DNA from: Candidatus Sediminicultor secundus
GTDB taxonomy: Bacteria > Atribacterota > JS1 > SB-45 > 34-128
Assembly (NCBI GenBank): GCA_002849045.2
Contig: NCRO01000099.1
Coordinates: forward strand, 1-13,895
Reading direction: 5' to 3'
Length of the DNA: 13,895 nt
Below, one piece after another: positions 1 through 4,903 of this stretch; the first letter of the stretch is position 1; each line of letters begins with the position of its first letter. Under the pieces are notes generated by a model. That model searched no databases. It was not told the DNA's origin and saw nothing but the letters and a program-made list of their open reading frames with translations. Both the position numbers and the translations under genes were made by a program.

Positions 1-74
1 GAGTAGCGGAGATGGTGGTAAAGGATCTGGGAAATAAAAATAAAACCAAATTTGTAGCGGTTCGTTTTGGAAAT
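1..74 (+). repeat. Left copy of inverted repeat inside the dehydratase gene
   Basis: Bases 1-74 match the reverse complement of 6701-6774 with a single mismatch (68 T against 6707, which reads G on the other strand). The match stops after GGAAAT at 69-74. The left side is limited by the window edge, so the real repeat may be much longer. Both copies encode the same dehydratase segment (VAEMVVKDLGNKNKTKFVAVR). Confidence 0.95.
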
Positions 75-590
75 GTATTGGAGAGCAATGGCAGTGTAAT
101 TCCTATGTTTAAGCAGCAGATAGCTGAGGGCGGACCGGTTACTGTGACCGATAGAGAAGTAAAGAGATATTTTATGACTTTACCTGAAGCAGGGCAATTA
201 GTGATTCAGGCCGGGGCGCTGGGGAAAGGCGGAGAAGTATTTGTGCTGGATATGGGAGAGCCGGTAAGGGTGCTGGGTATGGCTGAAGAATTGATTCGTT
301 TGTCCGGGCTTGAAGTTGGTGAGGATATAGAGATAAAGATTGTAGGATTAAGACCGGGAGAGAAGATGTTTGAGGAGATACTGACTGAGGAAGAGCGAAG
401 CGGCGTACTGGGAGATAGCGGGCACGAAAAGATTTTTATTGCCAAGGTTGAAGAAGTTGAGGGAGAAAAGTTGGAGAAGGATATTAAGGAGTTGGAGAGG
501 TTGGCGAAGGGGATGGATTCGGAAGGGATAGTGAGGAAACTGCAGGAGATGGTGCCTAGTTATCGGCCGAATAGGGGAATGTTGGAGTAG
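1..590 (+). CDS. Nucleotide-sugar 4,6-dehydratase (FlaA1/CapD/PglF type), C-terminal part, 5' end outside the window
   Basis: The reading frame is already open at base 3 (V-A-E-M), so the ATG at 12 is internal and not a start. The 192 residues from that Met are the distal part of the SDR domain and C-terminus of a CapD/FlaA1-type enzyme. These enzymes remove water from UDP-GlcNAc-like substrates to give 4-keto-6-deoxy sugars at the inner membrane face. Recognisable family segments are FGNVLESNGSVIPMFKQQI, VTDREVKRYFMT, GEVFVLDMGEPV and GLRPGEKMFEEIL. The piece aligns from residue 421 of the minus-strand copy at 8023-6695. Joined in frame, the two halves give 612 residues, a normal length for the family. 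The N-terminal membrane and Rossmann regions are therefore missing here only because the window starts inside the gene. The stop is at 588-590, directly followed by a tandem array. Family assignment is firm; the exact sugar substrate is not known. Confidence 0.93.
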   Translation, partial: VAEMVVKDLGNKNKTKFVAVRFGNVLESNGSVIPMFKQQIAEGGPVTVTDREVKRYFMTLPEAGQLVIQAGALGKGGEVFVLDMGEPVRVLGMAEELIRLSGLEVGEDIEIKIVGLRPGEKMFEEILTEEERSGVLGDSGHEKIFIAKVEEVEGEKLEKDIKELERLAKGMDSEGIVRKLQEMVPSYRPNRGMLE

Positions 591-659
591 TCGTTAGTCG
601 TTAGTGAGTAGTCGTTAGTTAGCGTATAGCGTAGAGCGGGTAGCGTTTAGCGTATAGGT
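591..659 (+). repeat. Degenerate heptamer tandem array
   Basis: Directly after the dehydratase stop codon the sequence falls into 7-base units. TCGTTAG occurs at 591, 598 and 612, with TGAGTAG at 605. After one 6-base unit come TATAGCG, TAGAGCG, GGTAGCG and TTTAGCG at 625-652, then TATAGGT. There is no unique spacer between units, so this is not a CRISPR, and no coding potential is seen. Origin unknown. Confidence 0.75.
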
Positions 660-684
660 ATGGGTTGCAAGTGTAAGTGTATTC

Positions 685-787
685 AATTTACCAATTTACC
701 GATTAGAGAAATTATCAGAATTCAGTTCACCAGTTGGCCAGTTACTCGGTTTACCGGTCGTCCAGCCTTCCAGTCTTCCAGTCTGCA
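685..787 (+). repeat. Degenerate octamer tandem array (consensus about RGTTNACC)
   Basis: AATTTACC occurs twice in tandem at 685-700. After about 20 bases, eight consecutive 8-base units run from 724 to 787: AGTTCACC, AGTTGGCC, AGTTACTC, GGTTTACC, GGTCGTCC, AGCCTTCC, AGTCTTCC and AGTCTGCA. The G at position 2 and the closing CC are the best conserved; the middle varies. Related octamers recur at 1681-1712. No ORF or RNA gene is seen here. Confidence 0.7.
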
Positions 788-819
788 AATTGAATACAAT
801 CTATCGATACTCTAATTTG

Positions 820-847
820 TTTTCAGTTTACGGCTTTCAGTTTTCAG
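820..847 (+). repeat. Short heptamer array (consensus YTTTCAG)
   Basis: Four 7-base units in a row: TTTTCAG, TTTACGG, CTTTCAG and TTTTCAG. This is a third word family in the same gene-free stretch (591-945). Between the arrays and the promoter at 946 nothing else recognisable is present. Confidence 0.55.
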
Positions 848-934
848 TGGATTCCTGATTTCGTGGAAATGATCGAGTCGAATAGACAGGCGAGATGTCC
901 GTCTTACTTTGGCTGATTTTTTGTGATTTTCTGA

Positions 935-955
935 CACAAAAATAATTGATTTGTG
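935..955. promoter_or_regulatory. Possible operator: inverted repeat CACAAA-N9-TTTGTG
   Basis: A perfect 6-base inverted repeat (935-940 and 950-955) overlaps the -35 element of the toxin-antitoxin promoter. RHH antitoxins usually bind short inverted repeats in their own promoter and repress it, so this is the natural candidate operator. The binding itself is inferred. Confidence 0.4.
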
Positions 956-973
956 CATTGTTTAGTGTATAAT
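946..973 (+). promoter_or_regulatory. Sigma70-type promoter for the RHH/MazF operon
   Basis: TTGATT at 946-951, a 16-base spacer and a perfect TATAAT at 968-973 lie just upstream of the AGGAGG ribosome binding site (980-985) of the antitoxin gene. The predicted transcript would have a very short leader. Confidence 0.6.
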
Positions 974-993
974 TAATACAGGAGGTGATGCAC

Positions 994-1215
994 TTGAAAA
1001 GGTTAAATATTACATTGCCAGAAAAAATTGCCCAAGAGATAAAGCATATCCCTAATAAAAGTGATTTTATTGCCGAAGCTATAAAAGAAAAACTTGAGAG
1101 AATAAATAAAGAAAAATTGGATAAACTTTTAATAGAAGGATATAAAGCAACCAGAAAAGAAGATAAAGAGATTAACCAGGAGTGGGAAAAGATTACTCTG
1201 GAGGGATGGAGATAA
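994..1215 (+). CDS. Ribbon-helix-helix (CopG/MazE-like) antitoxin
   Basis: A 73-residue protein starting KRLNITLPEKIAQEI, the beta strand and first helix of a ribbon-helix-helix DNA-binding domain. The second helix follows (KSDFIAEAIKEKLERI). A charged tail ends in EWEKITLEGWR, the kind of C-terminal segment that wraps around a MazF toxin. In-frame GTG at 985 and ATG at 988 exist, but the AGGAGG at 980-985 overlaps or abuts them. It lies 8 bases before TTG at 994, so TTG is the chosen start. The stop is one base before the mazF ATG, which gives a classical antitoxin-first operon. It should neutralise the toxin and, as a dimer, repress the promoter at 946-973, probably through the inverted repeat at 935-955. 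The family is clear from the fold pattern and its partner; the exact antitoxin subclass is not. Confidence 0.85.
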   Translation: MKRLNITLPEKIAQEIKHIPNKSDFIAEAIKEKLERINKEKLDKLLIEGYKATRKEDKEINQEWEKITLEGWR

Positions 1216-1216
1216 T

Positions 1217-1561
1217 ATGGATTTTCCTAAAAGAGGTGAGATTTGGTTTGTATCCTTAGAACCAGTAGTGGGACATGAGATAGGAAAAACAAGGCCGGTT
1301 TTGGTAATCTCTAATGATAGAAATAATTTGTTTGCTGAAACTGTAACTGTACTTCCTATTACCTCAAAAACAGAAAAAATCTATCCCTTTGAGGTTTTTC
1401 TTCCCAGTGAAGAAACTCATCTACCTAAAGATTCTAAAGTAAGATGCAATCAAATTCGAACTCTAGACAAGAAAAGACTTATCAATTTTGTAAGCGCTTT
1501 ACTTCCTGAAAAATTAGAAAAGGTAGAGAAGGCACTTTTGATTCATCTTGATGTTAAATAA
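1217..1561 (+). CDS. mazF: MazF/PemK-family mRNA interferase toxin
   Basis: A 114-residue protein of the usual MazF length. The start PKRGEIWFVSLEP, then GKTRPVLVISND and VTVLPITS, are the conserved blocks of the SH3-like MazF/PemK fold. Arg26 in the RPVLV block and Thr49 in PITS sit one position after the catalytic Arg25 and Thr48 of the Bacillus subtilis enzyme, so the active site appears intact. The family cleaves single-stranded mRNA at short specific sequences and stops growth when the antitoxin is lost. The ATG follows the antitoxin stop by one base, with GGAGG inside the antitoxin's last codons as the ribosome binding site. A 34-base-arm palindrome follows 17 bases after the stop and could end transcription. 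The cleavage sequence cannot be read from the protein. Confidence 0.93.
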   Translation: MDFPKRGEIWFVSLEPVVGHEIGKTRPVLVISNDRNNLFAETVTVLPITSKTEKIYPFEVFLPSEETHLPKDSKVRCNQIRTLDKKRLINFVSALLPEKLEKVEKALLIHLDVK

Positions 1562-1577
1562 GTATGAACCGATAAAG

Positions 1578-1651
1578 AGAGAGAAAGGGAAAAGGGGACT
1601 GGCTGCTTTTTGTTATAAAAAAGCAGCCAGTCCCCTTTTCCCTTTCTCTCT
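1578..1651. repeat. Perfect palindrome, 34-base arms, 6-base loop
   Basis: The arms 1578-1611 and 1618-1651 are exactly complementary across 34 bases, with loop GTTATA. The centre carries AAAAGGGGACTGGCTGC and its complement. The outer 12 bases are a purine run (AGAGAGAAAGGG) and its complement. It lies just downstream of mazF and would form a very strong hairpin in RNA. It has no clear U-tract, so terminator function is possible but not obvious. The AAAAGGGGAC ends recur in the palindrome at 8652-8696, which suggests a repeat family. Confidence 0.93.
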
Positions 1652-1680
1652 ACCAATTAAATAAAAATAAGGATAAAAAC

Positions 1681-1723
1681 AATTTACCGATTCACCAATT
1701 GGACAAATTTGGTGCCTGGTACC
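1681..1723. repeat. Octamer words followed by a decayed GTGCC palindrome
   Basis: AATTTACC, GATTCACC, AATTGGAC and AAATTTGG (1681-1712) continue the octamer words of 685-787. They run into GGTGCCTGGTACC (1711-1723), one base from the GGTGCC-TGG-CACC palindrome core also seen in related form at 3864-3876 and 4825-4837. The rest of the 1652-1760 gap shows nothing else. Confidence 0.45.
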
Positions 1724-1767
1724 TTTGGTTAACTTTTTGGTGAGTTTGGGTTAGAAATGGGAGTTTG

Positions 1768-1776
1768 TGATATAAT
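1768..1776 (+). promoter_or_regulatory. Extended -10 promoter (TGATATAAT) for psuK-psuG
   Basis: TGA-TATAAT is an extended -10 element with a perfect hexamer at 1771-1776. The -35 region is weak (TTGGGT at 1746-1751, 19-base spacing), as is common for extended -10 promoters. The same nine bases occur upstream of the mntA-like gene at 3944-3952. Confidence 0.5.
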
Positions 1777-1833
1777 GAAAAAAATGTTATCGGTTTTGGA
1801 ATAGAGTGGAGTGGAAAAAGGTGGAGCAGTAAA

Positions 1834-2934
1834 ATGGTAATAACCAGAACAAGAGAGAAAGTTTTAAGTTCTCCTCAATTAAGCAATGTTCGGGAGAGAT
1901 CTGGCGGGGTAGTGGTGATAGGTGGAGCGAATATTGATTTGAGAGGTAGGTCTGGAGAAGAGCTGAAAAGGTATACCTCTAACCCGGGGAAGATAAATAT
2001 TGGTTCGGGAGGAGTAGGAAGGAATATTGCCCATAATCTGGCCTTGCTGAGCGTGCCGGTTACTCTGTTGAGTGCAGTGGGAGATGATGGAGAAGGGATA
2101 AGGATTTTGGAGGAGACCGGGAAAGCCGGAGTTAAGATGGAGCAGATGATAATATCGGGAGAGCATCCTACCGGAATATACCTGGGCATATTGGATGAGA
2201 AGGGCGAGATGGAAGTAGCGGTCTCGGATATGCGGATATTAGAGGAGGTTACGGTGGATTATCTGAGGTCAAAGGCCTATTTGATCAAAGAGAGCAAGAT
2301 AGTGGTGGTGGATACCAATATACCGGAGGAGAGTATCGGATATGTGGTGGAGTTGTGTAACAAAGTTAAAGTACCTGTTCTGATTGAGCCGGTTTCGGTG
2401 GAGAAGGCTAAAAAACTACGGGGTATATTAAATGGAAGATGTACTATCGATTATATAACTCCCAATAGGGATGAACTGGCCTCAATATCGGGGATGGAGA
2501 TAGGTGATGATCAGGATATTGATATAGTGAGGGCGGTAGAGGAACTGAAAGGTAAAGGAGTTAAGAATGTGATTGTCACTTTAGGAAAAAGAGGAGTATA
2601 TGTTTCTTCTGAGGGGGGCAGTTTTAAAGGAGAAGGAGAAGGATCGGGAGAAAGGGAAGGCAGCAGGGAAAAGGATGAGATTGGAAGGGGCTGGAAGAGG
2701 TTTATAAGGCCTTCTGCTGGTAAGGCAGTAGATGTAACCGGGGCAGGAGATGCGCTGGCGGCGGGTCTGGTCTATGGAATTTATAAGGGGTATTCTATGG
2801 AAGTGGCGGCAAGATTTGGTTTGGGGGCGGCAGCTTTGACTATTTCCACAAAAGAGGCGGTAAGGAGAGATTTAAGAGAAGGATTATTAAAAAGCAGGAT
2901 AGAAGAGGAGAAAGAGAGAGGTGGGTTGTTGTAA
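1834..2934 (+). CDS. psuK: Pseudouridine kinase, PfkB family
   Basis: A PfkB/ribokinase-fold kinase expected to phosphorylate pseudouridine with ATP to pseudouridine 5'-phosphate, the substrate of the next gene's product. Visible family blocks are VVVIGGANIDL (27-36), the substrate loop GSGGVGRNIAHNLALL (57-72), ITPNRDEL (208-215), and the anion hole with catalytic base DVTGAGDA (300-307, Asp306). At 366 residues it is longer than the usual PsuK of about 310. The extra length is a 25-residue N-terminal lead before the first strand and a low-complexity Gly/Glu/Arg/Lys insert at about 262-289, encoded by a purine-rich stretch. The start is ATG at 1834 with GGTGGAG seven bases upstream. PfkB members differ in substrate, so the pseudouridine assignment rests on the adjacent psuG, which begins seven bases after the stop. 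Confidence 0.87.
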   Translation: MVITRTREKVLSSPQLSNVRERSGGVVVIGGANIDLRGRSGEELKRYTSNPGKINIGSGGVGRNIAHNLALLSVPVTLLSAVGDDGEGIRILEETGKAGVKMEQMIISGEHPTGIYLGILDEKGEMEVAVSDMRILEEVTVDYLRSKAYLIKESKIVVVDTNIPEESIGYVVELCNKVKVPVLIEPVSVEKAKKLRGILNGRCTIDYITPNRDELASISGMEIGDDQDIDIVRAVEELKGKGVKNVIVTLGKRGVYVSSEGGSFKGEGEGSGEREGSREKDEIGRGWKRFIRPSAGKAVDVTGAGDALAAGLVYGIYKGYSMEVAARFGLGAAALTISTKEAVRRDLREGLLKSRIEEEKERGGLL

Positions 2935-2941
2935 GGTGGTT

Positions 2942-3856
2942 ATGAGTGAGAGCGGAGAAAGATTTCTTGATTTTAAAGATGAAGTAAAAGAGGCTTTGGA
3001 AGGAGGCAGGCCGGTGGTTGCTTTAGAATCCACTTTAATTTCTCATGGGTTCCCTTATCCGGAAAATTTAGAGGTGGCTGGAGAAATGGAAGAGATTATA
3101 CGAGGATGTGGAGTTGTGCCTGCTACCATCGCAATAATTAAGGGAAAGATAAAGGTAGGTCTGACCAGAGGCGAATTGGAATTTATGGCAACTTCTAAAG
3201 ATATTTTAAAGGCCAGTAGGCGGGATTTGGCAGTGATAGTGGCAAAAGGTTTAAATGGAGCTACTACAGTGGCGGCAACTATGTTGGTGGCAGAGAGGGC
3301 CGGAATAAAAGTCTTTGCAACTGGCGGCATAGGAGGAGTGCATCGGGGAGCAGAGAAGACTTTTGATATATCGGCAGATTTGCAGGAATTGGGGCGGACA
3401 CCGGTAGTGGTGGTGTGCAGCGGGGCAAAGGCGATACTCGATTTGCCTTTGACTTTAGAATATCTGGAGACTATGGGCGTGCCGATAATAGGTTTTGGGA
3501 CTGATGAGTTCCCCGCCTTTTATTGCAGAGAAAGCGGACTAAAGGTTGATTATGTGGTAAATGATGAGAAGGAAGCAGCGGGGATAATAAGAGCTATGCA
3601 GGATTTAGGATTAGGAGGGGGAATGATTATTGCTAATCCCGTTCCCGAGGAATACGGCCTTTCAATGGAGTATATGAATGAAATGATAGAAGAGGCTGTT
3701 AGAGCGGCAGAAAAGGAAGGGATCAAAGGAAAGAATTTAACCCCTTATTTATTGAATAAGATAAAAGAATTAACCGGTGGTAAAAGCCTGAAAGCTAATA
3801 TTGAGCTGGTAAAAAATAATGCTCGGGTGGCCGCAAAAATCGCCCGAGCCCTATGA
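2942..3856 (+). CDS. psuG: Pseudouridine-5'-phosphate glycosidase
   Basis: This enzyme breaks the C-C glycosidic bond of pseudouridine 5'-phosphate, releasing uracil and ribose 5-phosphate in the cytoplasm. With PsuK it recycles pseudouridine from degraded RNA. The protein is almost colinear with E. coli PsuG: VVALESTLISHGFPYPENLE, ATIAIIKGKIKVGL, SRRDL, NGATTVAATM, VFATGGIGGVHRGAE, FDISADLQEL, GAKAILDL and a C-terminal SLKANIELVKNNA. The residues matching E. coli Glu31, Asp149 and Lys166 are present as Glu29, Asp146 and Lys163 from this start. ATG at 2942 was chosen because AAGG at 2933-2936 precedes it by five bases and it gives 304 residues. GTG at 2921 would add seven residues and overlap psuK, and cannot be fully excluded. 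The stop codon lies inside the arm of the palindrome at 3853-3887. Confidence 0.95.
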   Translation: MSESGERFLDFKDEVKEALEGGRPVVALESTLISHGFPYPENLEVAGEMEEIIRGCGVVPATIAIIKGKIKVGLTRGELEFMATSKDILKASRRDLAVIVAKGLNGATTVAATMLVAERAGIKVFATGGIGGVHRGAEKTFDISADLQELGRTPVVVVCSGAKAILDLPLTLEYLETMGVPIIGFGTDEFPAFYCRESGLKVDYVVNDEKEAAGIIRAMQDLGLGGGMIIANPVPEEYGLSMEYMNEMIEEAVRAAEKEGIKGKNLTPYLLNKIKELTGGKSLKANIELVKNNARVAAKIARAL

Positions 3857-3887
3857 CAAGTTTTGTGCCAGGCACCAAACTTGTCAT
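3853..3887. terminator. Palindrome with GTGCCAGGCAC core overlapping the psuG stop
   Basis: The arms ATGACAAGTTT (3853-3863) and AAACTTGTCAT (3877-3887) are exactly complementary. One mismatch follows, then the inner arms GTGCC and GGCAC around a central A. The left arm contains the psuG stop codon. The hairpin could end psuKG transcription, although no U-tract follows. The core is shared with 4813-4849 while the flanking arms differ. Confidence 0.7.
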
Positions 3888-3943
3888 AAATGTAAAATTT
3901 AGTGCCGGGATCCTAATAAAGTATATTTAGATAAAATAAGATA

Positions 3944-3952
3944 TGATATAAT
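3944..3952 (+). promoter_or_regulatory. Extended -10 promoter (TGATATAAT) for the mntA-hepT pair
   Basis: A perfect TATAAT at 3947-3952 preceded by TG in the extended -10 position, about 50 bases before the first start codon. No good -35 is visible. It is identical to the element before psuK. The rest of the gap (3888-4002) shows only AT-rich sequence. Confidence 0.5.
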
Positions 3953-4002
3953 AAAATTGTGTAAAAAAAAATTCAATTTTCATATTGAGGTCGGTGAACT
4001 TA

Positions 4003-4404
4003 ATGATTGGCAATAAAAAGATTAATATTATAAAAAATATTTTGCTGGGAGCATTTAGCCCTTATCTAATTTATATTTTTGGCTCTATGGTAAAAAATAT
4101 AGACAGAGGAGAAAGCGATATAGATATTGCCATTCTGACTGATAGAGGAGTAGACGAGTACGAATTATTTATTCTATCTCAAAAATTAGCGGATATTTTA
4201 AAAAAAGAGGTGGATCTAATAAATTTGAATAAGGCTTCAACTGTTTTTAAAATTCAGATTATAAAAACAGGTAAATTAATCTATAATTCTAATAATTTAA
4301 AGAAAATGTATTTTCAGATGAGGACCATGAAAGATTACGCAATTTTAAATGAGGAAAGACAAGAAATAATAGATAAAATTAAATTAAAGGGTGCTCGAAT
4401 ATGA
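4003..4404 (+). CDS. mntA: MntA-like minimal nucleotidyltransferase antitoxin
   Basis: A 133-residue protein with the minimal nucleotidyltransferase signature. FGSMVKNIDRGESDIDIAIL fits GSX10DXD exactly, with Gly27-Ser28 and the metal-binding Asp39 and Asp41. In MntA/HepT systems such a protein silences the HEPN RNase by transferring AMP groups to a tyrosine beside its active site. The C-terminal half is helical, with no other recognised domain. The ATG at 4003 follows GGTG at 3993-3996. Upstream in-frame TTG (3985) and GTG (3994) are less well placed. The stop overlaps the next start in an ATGA, so the two proteins should be translationally coupled. Both catalytic aspartates are present, so the enzyme is probably active. 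Family and partner make the call secure. Confidence 0.92.
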   Translation: MIGNKKINIIKNILLGAFSPYLIYIFGSMVKNIDRGESDIDIAILTDRGVDEYELFILSQKLADILKKEVDLINLNKASTVFKIQIIKTGKLIYNSNNLKKMYFQMRTMKDYAILNEERQEIIDKIKLKGARI

Positions 4405-4805
4405 TTGATGATGTAATTTTAAATAAAATAGAAATAATAAAAAAATGTATTAGAAGGGTAAAGGAAGAGTATGATTGTAATCCTAAAAATCTGGAAAATT
4501 ATACCAAGCAAGATTCTGTTACTTTAAATATTCAGAGGGCATGCGAAGCAGTAATTGATTTGGGGATGCATGTTATTGCTGAAAAGGGTTTGGGGATTCC
4601 TCAAACAAGCAGAGATACATTTGAGATTTTACAAGATAATAAGATTGTTGGCCACGAGATGTCCGAGCGGCTTAAAGCAATGATCGGATTTAGGAATATT
4701 GCGATACATAATTATCAAAAGCTAAATTTGAAAATAATCCAAGCAATTATAGAGAAAGACCTGAAGGATTTGCTGTATTTTACAGATGTTATTTTGAAAA
4801 TATAA
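4401..4805 (+). CDS. hepT: HepT-like HEPN RNase toxin (DUF86)
   Basis: A 134-residue all-helical HEPN protein. The catalytic motif RX4HXY is present as RNIAIHNY, with Arg98, His103 and Tyr105. Tyr105 is the position that the MntA partner AMPylates in characterised systems, so the neutralisation chemistry looks conserved. TLNIQRACEAVIDLGMHVIAEKGLG is the usual DUF86 helix. HEPN toxins of this group cleave RNA and block growth. The gene begins inside the mntA stop (ATGA), with no separate promoter, and ends eight bases before a 17-base-arm palindrome. Its position before a TOTE-type primase-helicase suggests a defence context, but the pair is complete without it. The RNA target cannot be predicted from sequence. 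Confidence 0.93.
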   Translation: MIDDVILNKIEIIKKCIRRVKEEYDCNPKNLENYTKQDSVTLNIQRACEAVIDLGMHVIAEKGLGIPQTSRDTFEILQDNKIVGHEMSERLKAMIGFRNIAIHNYQKLNLKIIQAIIEKDLKDLLYFTDVILKI

Positions 4806-4812
4806 GAAAAGT

Positions 4813-4849
4813 AATACATAGAAAGGTGCCATGCACCTTTCTATGTATT
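4813..4849. terminator. Perfect palindrome with GGTGCCATGCACC core after hepT
   Basis: The arms 4813-4829 and 4833-4849 are complementary over 17 bases, with loop CAT. The core GGTGC-CAT-GCACC resembles that at 3864-3876, but the outer arms (AATACATAGAAA and complement) are unrelated to that copy. It is likely to stop or attenuate mntA-hepT transcription, and no long U-tract follows. The 54 bases to the next gene are AT-rich without a clear ribosome binding site. Confidence 0.75.
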
Positions 4850-4903
4850 TGAAGGTTTAAATAACTAAATAAAATATTGAATTAAATAGTTGGTATATAT
4901 TCA

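Noticed and set aside
591..850. CRISPR array
   Set aside because: Units are 7-8 bases with no unique spacers, and no cas gene is present.
1875..2189. Minus-strand open frames opposite psuK
   Set aside because: They shadow the PfkB N-terminal region, where the plus-strand motifs are clear.
3985..4003. Earlier TTG or GTG start for the MntA-like protein
   Set aside because: Ribosome binding site spacing favours ATG 4003, and the nucleotidyltransferase fold needs no further N-terminal residues.
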